This document shows, one piece after another, positions 24,103-36,051 of a stretch of 64,000 nt of DNA (within the stretch, counting starts at the first letter, position 1; each line of letters opens with the position of its first letter). The notes beneath the pieces are model-generated. The model searched no databases. It had not been told where the DNA came from and saw nothing but the letters and a program-made list of their open reading frames with translations. The position numbers were made by a program, and so were the translations under genes. The stretch spans positions 27,867,345-27,931,344 of the forward strand of contig CM035808.1 in assembly GCA_020466095.1 (NCBI GenBank), in the 5' to 3' direction. Origin of the DNA: Chlorops oryzae. Taxonomy: Eukaryota; Arthropoda; Insecta; Diptera; Chloropidae.

Positions 24103-24265
24103 GGAAACGTGTCCAAACTACGTGAACCATTTTTTACTACTTTTTAACCCACTTCCCCCCCTCGGTGACGATCCTAGAATAATTTAAGTGACCAATTTGT
24201 CCAAGTGTAGTACTTTCAGGACCCCCCTCCCCCCCTAAAAGGGTACGTAGTTTGGACACGTTCCC
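24103..24265. mobile_element. 163-bp MITE with TTA target duplication
   Basis: Ends GGAAACGTGTCCAAACTACG and the inverted CGTAGTTTGGACACGTTCCC match with one mismatch. TTA flanks both sides (24100-24102, 24266-24268). A 3-bp TTA duplication fits PIF/Harbinger. The interior has C-run/G-run patches and no coding capacity. Confidence 0.8.
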
Positions 24266-24269
24266 TTAT

Positions 24270-25021
24270 GCGCTTAAAAAATTATAACTTCAATGAAAAT
24301 GTGAATAAAATAGACATCGTTTTTAATGCAATTTTTTTTGCAAATTTTGAATTTCGAACGACGAAGGTATGCAGAAACTAATCGAAAATAAGCCAGAAAT
24401 AATCATAAATCAGTCGCGAATTTTTTTAGATTATCTTTAATTTATTTATTCATTAATCTACACAAAAAATACACAAGATATCAAAAGCAACAACTTTTTG
24501 AACCAGAGGAGAAATACTTGTAATGCCATCATTTATCATTAATTCAAAAATCATTATGCAACAGTCCTTGTCTATAGGTATGGGGATTATAGAATCATTG
24601 AGTGGCTTATGGATTTTAGTTTTTAAACAAATATGTTTGAAAATGTTTTTTATATCGACGAGGGAAAACTGCCCAGAAAAAAAAAATATATGGAGTAATA
24701 CCTAAATTGAACAATGAAGGAGTAATGACTTGTCCATCCATTCGGAGGAATCCTAAATCGACTAAAAATCGAAAAATCATTTTAAAACGAAAAAATTCCC
24801 GACTTTCGATTTGGCAAACACAGTGTCGAAGGATGAGCACATCACTAGAAAATGTTCAAACCTCGCAAAGGAGAGAATCAAAAGCGAGAAATAAATATTT
24901 AGTAAAAAATATTTGAATTCATAAAATCGGAAAAAACAAAAAGGATTTGAGATCAAATAATGTATCGCCAAATTGTGCGGGCCTGTTTCAGACAAGCCTG
25001 CTTATACGCGTTGTGGGTATC
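24270..25021. other. Non-coding DNA
   Basis: AT-rich, no element or gene recognised. Confidence 0.5.
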
Positions 25022-25029
25022 TTGTTTTG

Positions 25030-25185
25030 CAGTGCCGTAGCAACCATAGGGGCAAGAGGGGGCTTTTCCCCCCACGCATTTTTGTTTTTGCCCATGAATA
25101 AAATTGAAAAAATAATTTTGCCCCCCCACGCAAATTGGAAAAATAATTTTGCCCCCTCACGCAAAACAGAATTGCTACGGCACTG
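25030..25185. mobile_element. 156-bp hAT-type MITE, 8-bp target duplication
   Basis: TIRs CAGTGCCGTAGCAA and TTGCTACGGCACTG are perfect over 14 bp. The flanks carry the identical 8-mer TTGTTTTG (25022-25029 and 25186-25193), the hAT hallmark. Inside, an AAAATAATTTTGCCCCC unit with CACGCAAA is repeated. It has no coding capacity. The TIR differs from the hAT element at 62116-63344, so it belongs to a different family. Confidence 0.85.
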
Positions 25186-25193
25186 TTGTTTTG

Positions 25194-28100
25194 TAAGATT
25201 CGGGCAAAACAAATTCGAATATTTGTACTCGGGATATAGAACATTAACCACTTTGTGCTCTTTCAGGAGATAAAAAAGATTACTGACTTCGCGCTGCTAC
25301 TCATTTCGAGGTCGAAAGGAGTACTCTGTTGGATCTCCATTAGGGGCTCAAAAGTATTACTTGCTCGCAAGGACATGCAATGATAAAAATGAGTAAAATA
25401 TCTAAAAAATAAGGAGTAATCCATTACTCACAAAGGACCAATCCAAGATTAATCTTTAGATGATCTTATTTTTTTTAATGGGTGCAGTACAATCTGAAAC
25501 TGCCTTAGTGAGGAAAAAGTCCAAATATGTTTGAACGAACTACGCTTCCGAGGATATCATGCAGTTGAGGAAAGAACTAATACTTTTGTTGAAATTTCAG
25601 GGATACTTATTATATTTATTTCTGAAAAATGAAAAGCCTTTAAAATTTCCCCTTGATCCTTTCATACTCTTCGTTGAAGCGACGGAAGGCAGAAAAAACT
25701 AAAGAAAAATTCAAAGAAAGCAGCCATAAAAAGAAAAGAAACGCCAAAGCCTGCGTTTTCTGTCCCACGAAAGCCCGTAATTATTGATAATTATCCACTT
25801 TGTATATGAATTTTGGGGAATATGCCTGCCCGTTTGAGTTCCTCCATCCCAGACATCGAAAGCCACTTGGATCGCTGATTTTGACAAGGGTGCGTGCGCA
25901 TTCTTGGCCCTTGATTGTGTTACCGATTTATGGATGTGATGGTCGGCAGCAATGTGGAGTTGACTTGAATGCTCGTTGCAGTAGTTGTGGCTGTGTGTTG
26001 GCGATGGTGGAGTGATTGCTTTGCTTTGAAATCGGGCACAAGGCTTATTGCCTGTTCATTGTGTCGTGGATGTTGATGGATCGCATATTCGTCGTCGTTG
26101 TCGTCCGTGCCTTGCCGGAGCGAATGTTTCAATTTTGAAAGAATTTTTATTTTTTAACATTTCCTTCTGCTCTTCGAGGGCGTTAATGGAAGCGTAATTG
26201 GTATAAATGGATGGAGTGCATGTTGTGCTCCAAAGGCAGCTCAGCTAGCTAGCAAATTAAGTAATCATCGTTCCAAAATGGTGGACGCAATCGTTGCGAC
26301 TTGCGTGCGCGCTCATGAAACATGCAATTATAGAATTATAGAAATCTTTTCCCCATTACCTCTTTCCATCGCACTCTCTCTCTCTCTCTCTCTCTCTCCT
26401 CTCTCTTCGCCCTCTTACTAACGAAAGCTCACTTTCTTTGAACGAGAAAATTGGTGTGAGTTGTTAATACAGTCTTGAGTGCCCTACGCACGCATGCAGA
26501 CATATTTATATATGAAAAGAAGTATGTATGCCAGTTGGTACTTGAAGAAATGGCAATTTATTGTATAAAATATGTTGCCGCATAAGAAACCGGTCGAAGA
26601 GGTATGAGGAGAAACGCTCAAATAAGAAACGAATGAAAAGAGCTTTTGACTGGTACAGAAAATTCGCATTGGGGTTTGGGGCATTTAAATGCAAACATAT
26701 TCGTACGTACATACCTAAATGCGTTGAGTCTGTCGTCGCAATATGTGCAAGTGATGAAGTCAAGTGGCCACGTTTGGATTTTAATTAAATTAACGAAAGG
26801 AAAAAGTTAAGAGCAAGCGACTCTGCATTGAATTGTGATTCGTTTTGAAAGCGATTCTTTTATCTAAGCAAGGAGAAAGAAAGATGGCTGAGCAAATTTT
26901 TTGAATGAAATTATATTATGAAATGAAATATTTGACAGTTTCATAGACGAATAATGTTCTGAATAATTTATCCAAATTATTTAATTTCTGTGGGTTTTTA
27001 TTTAATGAAATTCTTTTTCCGAAGGCTGCCAGAATATTCCCCTGAATGTCTCCAAACAAGGCCAAAATTCCCAAAAATTCAATTTTGAAATCTTCTAAAG
27101 ACAAAAAATTGGTCCCATGAAAATTTCCTTGACCACTTTTCTGCCCTAAGACTCCACTAGCGATCATAAATATCATTTAATTTTGGGGAAATCTGCCTAA
27201 ACTGACAACAGTGCTGCTTAATGTTATTCAAATGAAGACATGTCCTTTAGAAGCACTGCCTGCATTCTGACATCCTAAATTCTTCAATTGTGATTTCTAG
27301 TTACACTGATGTAATTTCTTTTATGTCAGCACAGCAAGCAACATTTCTTCCTGGTTTTTCGACTGTACTCATATCCGGAGTTGACACTCAAATTTCCAAG
27401 TAAAATTAAATTAATTTTAATGAGAATCGAAGGGGAAGTGCATCGATTATAATTGAAATAATTAATTCTTTAAAGGAATATTTTCAACCATTGGAATTCC
27501 CATAAATCGTGTATTTAAGGCTTCATTGAGTGACCATATTATAAAGCATAATATAGCATTTGGGTACAAAAACCCATTAAAATTGCCCCTCATAATTTTT
27601 GTATCGAAAGATACTCGTGTTCCTCCAAAATATTTTTGTAAGAAAACCAAAATCCAAACAATCGGTCTAACAATACCCATAATATCTTACAGAGCATTTT
27701 AAGAAAATTAAAAAAAAGAAGACTGTATGCGTCAATCCACTGAACGGAGCCATTATTTAACGATGAACACTTAATATCACCTTCACATATGAGTGAATGC
27801 CATCAAAAATGATTACTTCACGCTTTAAAATCATTGTGGCTTTCATTGAAGGCTTCAAATTTGAATAGAAGAATTACCTTAAGAAACAAACAAAAAATAA
27901 TTGAAAAAAACAACTCCCCCGGGAATTGTTTTCCCAGACTTTTGGGGTTTCATTGTTTCACATATTAGCTGCCAATTCAGTGATTTGGAATTCAAAAATT
28001 TGTGGCAAGGCTTTTAGCCAATTGCTATTTTTATATGAAAAAAAAAGCACAAACTTTTTTATGGATTTTCTGTGAATGTTCATTTAAGCGGGGTATTTGA

Positions 28101-28269
28101 GGCAAGGTGTTGAGGGTAATTTTCAAGAAATTTTCATTATTTAAATGGACTTCATGGTTTTCATTAAAAAAAGTCAATTTTTGGTATGGAAAGTGTTGAT
28201 GCCAACTCCGAATTGAGAGCAGTTTCAGAAGCGTGAAAAGGAATTGAAATTGAACTCAAAGAAAAAATG
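25194..28269. other. Non-coding DNA upstream of the Vsx-like gene
   Basis: A CT microsatellite is at about 26374-26404. No gene, RNA or bounded element could be supported. Reading frames of 60-86 codons here lack domains and coding bias. Confidence 0.6.
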
Positions 28270-28440
28270 TAGGTAGGGTTAGGTTAGTGTGGCTGCCACC
28301 ATTAAGAGTGACACACTCACATGGGCCCGCTGTGATACCACGACTAATGGGAAAACAGAAACAGAACAAACGACACACATCCACAACCTCAGCTGGGAGT
28401 TGAACCCAGAGACTCTCGCTTCGTAATTTGGCATCTCAAG
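28270..28440 (-). repeat. tRNA-derived SINE, partial copy
   Basis: Matches the body of the SINE at 6720-6935 (TGTGATACCACGA, GAGCTGGGAGTTGAACCC-type core with the B box) but stops within the tRNA-like head. The plus-left edge carries a GGTTAGGTTAGTG stretch also seen at 18290. Confidence 0.65.
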
Positions 28441-31310
28441 AAAAAATTTAAGGATACGTAAAAAGTGCTCAATGTAAGGACGAAGAAGTCTCAAAACCTA
28501 AGCTTCAATATTGCGTTTTCTATTTCCACCTTTGTTTTCTACGATTCTTTGTGTTAGAAACTATTCAATTTTTCCTTATAAAATCGCCTTCATTTACAGA
28601 AGAGGCTCCACTTTCACGTTCGGCGAAAGAATTTGCGTTAAATCTTCATTTCAATTGCATTACTTTATGCATAGAACAGTTCCACGAATTGATTCAACGT
28701 TTTCCTCTATGTCACAAAAAATAATTCCATACATTCCCTAGAGCAATTATAATTTCATCCCCACCATTCTAATGAAATCTGTAAGCACCTTGCTTTCTCG
28801 GTCCCACGCCTTTTGAATTTATTTTTGTTCTTCTTTTAACTGAAAAGCGCAGTAATTACAGCTCAGCGCTTTTATGAATTAAAAAATTATGATAATTTGA
28901 AATGAATGAAAAAACGAAAATGTAAAAACCAATGACACATGTCAAATGTCCTTGTAAAAATTGTTGCTGGTGGAAAACATCAAAAAGCATAGAGTTTATT
29001 TTCTTTTAAACACAGCAATTTACGCTTAGATGAGCAAACCACTCAACTTGAGTACTTGAGAAGCAAACGACAATCCCCCCATCCACCCATACCGTCCACA
29101 CAGGACCAAAACGTTCGCCTGTCCATTCGTCAGGGAAATTATGAAAAGCCTAAATTCGTTACAAGATCTAAATTACGCTATGGGAAAATAAAGCTACAAA
29201 GCCGCATCCTTAGACGCATTCAAAGCCTCGGATAATTGCGCGCCTGGACAAAGCGACGAGATGTGCTCGCTGTATTTAAACTAAATTAAATCATTTCCTC
29301 ATTTGCGTTTGCGGTAAGCGAACATTTTTCAATTAAGGAAAAAAAAACTCCGCTTTATCCTTTGTGCGTGTGCAAGGATAATTTCATTTCTTGAAAAGCG
29401 CCTGCAACGACTTTGTCACACATGGAATTAGTTTTGTTTTGAGTGGACTTTTTTCGGATTTTATTCGTTGTAGAATGGAAAAAGTTCGTATGCAATTTTT
29501 AAAAAATTGTTTTTCAAGGCCATTTCGAGAGCGCTGGGTTCCGGTTTTTGTTTCTTGTAGTTGTCCTTGTTTTTTTATTTCTTTTTGTTCATTTTCCACG
29601 CTTGACAAATTGAAGTTTTTAATTGGAAAACTAAGCTTTATGTTTTTATGAAAAGAAAAGTTTCTAAAGGTTAGCAATTTGTCGCTGTACAAACATTTTG
29701 TTGCCCACAAAGCTCGAAGGATCCTGTCAATATTTAAAATTTGTTCATTTTTTCAAAGAGTTTTAAAGACAAAATCTAAGGATCTACAGAACAATTATAT
29801 GGTTAAGAACAATGAATAGGGCTCGATTTTCAATGTTCTGTGGACCTCAAAGCCTCTCGCTTCATAAGTTGGCACCTCAGCCAACTACGGAGGCCTACTT
29901 TGAAAAAGTTACTATTGGATAATATAACAGAGTCTTTGAACTAACTTTTTATAACCTCGCAATCCGCTATATTTTCACTATTATTAATAGGCTTCATATT
30001 TTTAAGGAGTTTTAAACACAAATAACCCAGATTTAGCTTATAACCTAGATTTTGTCGAATTGTGTTTAACTGAAATTGGTTTGTGTACTTGATTTTTGAA
30101 ATTGTTGCCCTCTGTCGGAAATTGCGAGAAGCACTTTAATCAAGGACATACTCAGTTGTGACACAAACCACATTTTAAAAAATTAAAATTTAAATTGGAA
30201 CAAAATTGAAAACAGTTGTGTTGAGAGGGGGATTGAAGGGGGTAGCCGCCCCGCAACCCAATCATAATTTAAATTTCATCTAGTTTTTTGTTATTTAGGG
30301 CGGGGGCAGGGTAGACATTTCCTCCATTGTTTCACCGCGCACAGAAATGTCTCAAAATTGATTAGAAATTAACCGTTTTTTTAATGCTGCCTACAGAAAC
30401 GATGAACCACAACACACTTCGTAGGCCGTTATGCACAGTATCTCATATACAAACCTAGTATACTTTTGTTCGAACGTGGCCATTTTGTAGAGTGAACGCC
30501 AACCACCACAGCACAAAGTAATCGGGGTTGTGTGGTGTTCATCCGGTATGCTACCTACAATCTTGTATACGTCGTAGGCGGTAGGAACTGTTGACCGCTG
30601 GGGTGCTTTAACTTAACCCTCTAATCCCTGGCTCCGTCACTAGACGGACTTTTTTCGAACAAATTACATTCCAAAGCAGATAAAAATTATAGTTTCAGAT
30701 TCATGTTTTGCTATCCAGAAATAGTCTTATCTGAACTTCTCATTGGAAAAAAAAAAAATTGTGGCATGAGAGGGTTAAGCTCTGAAAAAATAAAACCTTT
30801 AAAAGTGAGTGTGTGTTTCGGTCCGGTCTTACAAAGAAAAAATGCTTCCCTTCAGCATATCTGGCTAGTTCTAAATATTCCCGGAGAATTTTACCGTGCG
30901 GATTTGAAAAAAATTCTCCCATTCTAAGAACACAAGGAAGTTAATATAATGGGAGCAAGAATGTCAAACATTTTTAAACAAATGTCATAACCTTGCTTCT
31001 TTAATTGAGGCTAAGATTACTGCCTTAACCCAAGGCGAAAAGTTTAAAGGAAAAACTTCCCGGGGAAAATTCATTTAGAACAGGGCTGATAGTGAGTCAA
31101 TGACTTCAGGAAATAGTCGTTGAAGCACAGAATTTTTTTAATTTTTCATTTTTAGTTTTTCACATCTTGAATTTTTTTTTTGTCGGCAAAGACACCAAGA
31201 AAAATATACACAATTGTCCATTAAAGCATCGTCAAAGTGTAAGGATAATCATTTCCAAAAGTCCTAAAATATTTGCCTCTATAAAAACGATGGAGAACTG
31301 ATGATAAATG
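28441..31310. other. Non-coding DNA with a SINE scrap
   Basis: 29841-29897 carries the CTTCATAAGTTGGCACCTC...AACTACGGAGGCC end of the SINE. A G-rich patch (about 30220-30320) is present. Nothing else recognised. Confidence 0.5.
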
Positions 31311-32811
31311 CATCAAATTTTTTTTAGATTTTATCTATTGCTTTTATTTTTAAGAGCTAACAAAAAGTTTCAATATCTTCAACAAATACAGATGGTAGGT
31401 CTAAAAAAATATTGATATTGCTGCATTGGCAAAGACGGCCTTCGGAACCTAATCAGGTTCAATCGGGTTGAGATAAAAAATTTAGAATTTAATTTAAACT
31501 ATGTGTATGTAGGTGGCCTGAAAACATCTTAGGTTGATGGTTGAAGAGCTCCTCCTGGTCATGTATTGATTGACAATGCAAGGACTTTCAGATAATTATT
31601 GAAATTTATATTTTTGACTGCCGAATTTTTTCCCACAGAAAGCTTGAATATTTTTCTCAAATATCCACAATTCTTTGGTTATTATTCAGTGTTAAAGTAG
31701 GCAATAAATTTTTGTAGCAAACCCACTTTCACTCTATCGAATTTATGATGATGCCTACATTACAAAGTTGCTTATTGATCCAACTCGGAATAAATATGTT
31801 GAGCGTACAAATTTATCCATCCCGGAAACGTTATCGTGTGTGGCATGGCGCTGGTGGCCCTGAGCTCTGAGACTGATTGAATCAAGTTTATTTCGAAATG
31901 ATGCCACTTAAGCTAACAACGTACGGAAAAAATAGTACATGAGGACGATAGAATGGATGATGGCATCAGATCGAAATGTGAGTGAGTTACTCTAGCATAC
32001 ATATTTTTTGGGGGGCATGTGGGGGGCTTGGTTTTGTGCCAAAAGTCAAAACGATAACAAGCAATTTCTCACGTTTTGCCAAAACGCGTCACGTCAATTT
32101 AAATAACAATTTCCGGTAGAGTTTTTTTTTCCATCAATAGGTACACGCAGAGGTATGCATAGTCCTTTTAAGTGGTTGTATGGATGCGCGCTCATTTTTT
32201 TTTTTTTTGGTTTGGATCCTGCAACTTTTGACACGTCACTTCAGGAAAATGTCAAATCAAATGGGAATTTGGTTATTCGTTGTTGCTTATCATTAGTTTA
32301 ATTGGTGACGTGTGCAGAAGTCATGGAAAAGTGCTATGATTAGAATGGAAAGTGCAAGTATCACGTTTGGTAGTTTTTCCTCACAGCAGGTGGTCTATAA
32401 ACATACATACATATGTTCACCCTCTTATGTTCACTTACAACACTAACAATTATTGATCATAATAGAACACCCCTTTTTAATGACTTACGTAGGTATGTCA
32501 ACCCCTGTGTGCGTGCGTGCTCTTTTGCCCTAATCACATTTGACTTTCAATTTTGTTGGAGCAATTTTTGCCATTCATATATTTTTAATTTTGATGCTAT
32601 AACGTCTCATTTGGAAACTTTTTCATGCTTAATCGAAACGACGTTGATCGATATTTTTGCTTGGAGATTTATATAGGTTTATTTATATATAATGTCATAT
32701 ATCCCCTCCATCCGCATGCCCATCAAACACGTTTAATCACAACAATTCCCCTTTCGATCAATTCCCTTAATCACTGCCATTCGTTGTTTACCCGAATTTA
32801 TTGACCAATAA
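31311..32811 (+). repeat. Locus copy A of a ~1.5-kb duplication (filled site)
   Basis: Nearly the same sequence recurs at 36052-38534, where it is interrupted at about 36150-37157 by the 1-kb repeat. Copy A ends exactly where the CACTG transposon begins (32812). The copies are almost identical over 32150-32811 / 37870-38534. Over the rest, copy B shows many one- and two-base deletions. Confidence 0.85.
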
Positions 32812-33352
32812 CACTGTCAAACAAAAAAAAAGCAACTGAATATTTGTACAATTTTCCTGTAGATCTCGGCCTCCTAAGCAAGAAAAAAATTTTTTTAATT
32901 TTTTTATGGAAGAGTTTTTGAGAAAAAATTTTTTGAAATTTTTTTCAGTGCATTTCGTAGGTGCACTTGCTATTTCAAGCATATCTCGGGCCCCGATCTA
33001 CCGATTTTAATAAATATATTTTCCAAATATAGATAATTAAGCTCCCTACAACTTTTAGAAACAAAGTTTTTGATTTGCATGAGTAGTTTTAGTGCTAGAG
33101 GTGCAATTATACAAGAAAATTGTGTTTTTTTTTCAAAAAAATCAGGGTAAATTTTTCATATAAAAATTTGTAAAAAATAGAAATCGAAGTGGAAAACCCA
33201 TTTTCAAATTTTTTGCGTATAGCTAAGTATTTCTTCTAAAAAATAAGCCCCGTTTGGCTAAAAGCGGTGAAAAATTTACGGAGCTATGATTTTTTTGCCA
33301 AAACACTAAAAAATCGATATTTCACAATTTTTGCTTTGTTCACAAAAACTTG

Positions 33353-33700
33353 TTCATATGAGCCGAAATTATTTTATGAAGGTGCAATTGAGTAAATTTT
33401 CACATATATAAATGCATAAATGCTGCCTCTTTATTGATTAAAAATGAATGTCGTTTTGCCCTGCCTTTTAGAATATTGTGGTGGATTTGTTTACCTGCCG
33501 GTCTCAATGACCTGTACCAGATAAAAAAGGGTGCAGTGCTTTCCCTTAGTGGAAAAAAATATAAGGTATCATGAATACGTTTTGTGCGTTAACGTCAGTT
33601 TTTATACTAAACGTGTTTCTTTACTTTCAATTTTGCCTAATGAATTGAGCGTAGTATAAAATACCTGAGGTTTTGCATACTTTACATACATACTTACATA
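33353..33700 (+). repeat. Left TIR, part paired with 35706-36051
   Basis: Runs from TTCATATGAGCCG to GCATACTTTACATACATACT. The right arm is its reverse complement with few changes, including a TACTTACA microsatellite difference at the inner end. Confidence 0.85.
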
Positions 33701-33848
33701 CAGTATAGAAAATTTATGGCAATATATAAAAGGGTAACACTTATGCGTTTAGATTAGTAGTCTTGAACTAAATTTTGAACAACGTACATCAATTGAAAAT
33801 AAAACAAATTTTAAAATATAAAAAAATTAGTAAAAGAACTCGTGTATT

Positions 33849-35555
33849 CATGTGCAAAACAATCCGGACGATTTTTGCAATATTTGTGGATTATATATGT
33901 TAAAAAAATAAAGGATTAGCGTTTACTGAAGCACTGCAAAAGCACTATTTCCACTACTTCGGTGTTTTGCCAACTCTCAATGAGCCGTGGACGCCTAAAA
34001 GAATATGTGACCTATGTCATAGAAAGTTATCAAAATGGGATTCTGGAGAACGGTAAGAATTAAAAATTTAATACGCCTTAAAAAAAAACTAACTATTTGC
34101 ATTCTAGCTGTTACATGGATTTTGACACGGCAATGGAATGGAGTGAGCCCTTTTGTCACTCGGTGGACTGCTATTTTTGCCTTAGTGCAAGAAGTGGATT
34201 TGGGAAACATTTAAAATGGGAATACGCGAAAGTTGATTCGGTAAAATTTCCTCTACCTCATTCAAGTGATGTGCCTTATCCAGAATGCCCTGGCTCAGCA
34301 CCCAAAATAGAAGGATCATCAGAGGAAATGCTGGGGTCTAGTGGAAGTCAGTTTGAAACAAGTTTAACGCAACGAATACTCTCACAGGCCGAATTAAATG
34401 ACTGGATTCGTGATTTTGGTTTTTCAAAGGGTAAAGCTGAACTTTTTGCATCTAGAATGAAAGAACGCGGATTTGTGGCTCCTGATGTCAAAACAAGCAT
34501 TTACAGAAATCGGCACTTGCAATACGGAAAATTTTACGCAAAAGTAGACGATATCTGTTTCTGCAGCAATATTTTAGGCCTATTCGAAGAGCTCAATGAA
34601 GTCTACAATCCCGGAGAGTGGCGTTTATTTATCGATAGCAACAAAGAGAGCTTAAAAGCTGTCCTCCTACACAATGGCAACCAAAAACCGTCTCTTCCTG
34701 TCGCATATGCATCGCATTCTAAAGAAACCTACGAAACAATGAAAACGCTTTTGGATCATATTGAATATGACAAGCATAGATGGAAAATATGCGCTGATCT
34801 CAAGGTAGTGGCAATTCTGTGCGGGCTTCAAGGAGGATATACAAAATATTGTTGTTTTTTGTGCAAGTGGGATAGTCGCGCTGACCACTTACACTATATT
34901 AAAAAAGATTGGCCTTTGCGAACCAACATTATAGTTGGTGCAGACAATATTCAACGCACTGCTCTCGTTGATAAAAATAATATTATATTACCGCCACTGC
35001 ATATAAAATTAGGACTTGCTAAGAACTTTATAAAAAAAATTGGCAAAAGATGGAACACAGGAAGCTTTTGCCCGCTTAAAGGCGATCTTTTCCTACCTTT
35101 CACACGCAAAACTCAAGGAAGGAGTTCTAAATGGTCCAGAAATACGTAAACTTTTGCAAGACGACGAGTTCTCAAGCCTTTTGTCCCCAGTCGAAGCAGC
35201 AGCGTGGAGCTCATTCAAACTTGTTATACACAATTTTTTGGGCAACCACAAAAGTCCAGATTACAAGCAAATAGTAAATAACCTACTAAAGAATTATAAG
35301 AAAGCCGAAGTACACATGTCGTTGAAGATCCACTTTCTCGATTCGCACTTGGATTTTTTCCCTGAAAACTTAGGAGACGTAAGCGATGAGCATGGCGAAC
35401 GTTTTCATCAGCAATTAAAGGATATTGAAAATCGCTATAGCGGCCTTTTCGACACGGCAATGATGGGTGATTACGTGTGGTCCCTTGTGCGTGAAAATGA
35501 TGGTAGTAAATATAAAAGACAAAGCGGAAGCAAGAACTTTTTTCAAATTGTATAA
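33849..35555 (+). pseudogene. Candidate DDE transposase of the CACTG element, with one intron
   Basis: The product resembles a large family of uncharacterised arthropod proteins (from memory, unnamed). The first exon encodes CNIC and CDLC pairs. A 55-bp intron (34053-34107, GTAAGA...TTCTAG) joins it in frame to an exon with DCYFC. Further on are LFIDSNKESLKAVLLHNG, CADLKVVAILCGLQ followed by CCFLC, and SDEHGERFH. The Asp, Asp and Glu of these blocks could be a DDE triad with a CxxC insertion; this is inference. The frame is broken at an A8 run (35032-35039), where one base fewer would join the two long frames, and probably at an A7 run (33902-33908). The start codon is not certain. The stop is at 35553-35555. 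Position between the TIRs supports a transposition role. Confidence 0.65.
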
Positions 35556-35705
35556 AAATAATTTTGGAAATAAATTTTTATTTCTTTAACACTTTTGCAT
35601 TAGAGCTTATTTCACAAATGTTTTACAGGAGTTGTACCAATTTGGTAGTTCATGTTGTCTTAAAGTGGGCTGCATCACAGCGGCCCCGGTGTATGTATGT
35701 AAGTA

Positions 35706-36051
35706 TGTAAGTATGTATGTAAAGTATGCAAAACCTCAGGTATTTTATACTACGCTCAATTCATTAGGCAAAATTGAAAGTAAAGAAACACGTTTAGTAT
35801 AAAAACTGACGTTAACGCACAAAACGTATTCATGATACCTTATATTTTTTTCCACTAAGGGAAAGCACTGCACCCTTTTTTATCTGGTACAGGTCATTGA
35901 GACCGGCAGGTAAACAAATCCACCACAATATTCTAAAAGGCAGGGCAAAACGACATTCATTTTTTAATCAATAAAGAGGCAGCATTATGCATTTATATAT
36001 GTGAAAATTTACTCAATTGCACCTTCATAAAATAATTTCGGCTCATATGAA
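35706..36051 (-). repeat. Right TIR, truncated
   Basis: Reverse complement of 33353-33700. It stops at GGCTCATATGAA, where locus copy B starts; the expected outer ~540 bp and terminal CAGTG are missing. Confidence 0.85.

Larger units (their letters stand above)
32812..36051 (+). mobile_element. DNA transposon starting CACTG, long TIRs, one coding gene
   Basis: The 5' boundary is fixed by comparison with the empty site at 38521-38540: both read CCAATAA, then CACTGTCAAAC here and TGAATG there. Inverted repeats pair 33353-33700 with 35706-36051 at near identity. The outer ~540 bp of the left repeat (32812-33352) has no right partner because the element breaks off at 36051. Between the repeats lies a plus-strand gene (33849-35555). 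CACTG ends resemble CMC/EnSpm-type elements, but the encoded protein is not a transposase I can assign, so the superfamily is left open. Confidence 0.75.

Noticed and set aside
34097..35555. Host single-copy gene
   Set aside because: Enclosed by near-identical inverted repeats and missing from the second copy of the locus.
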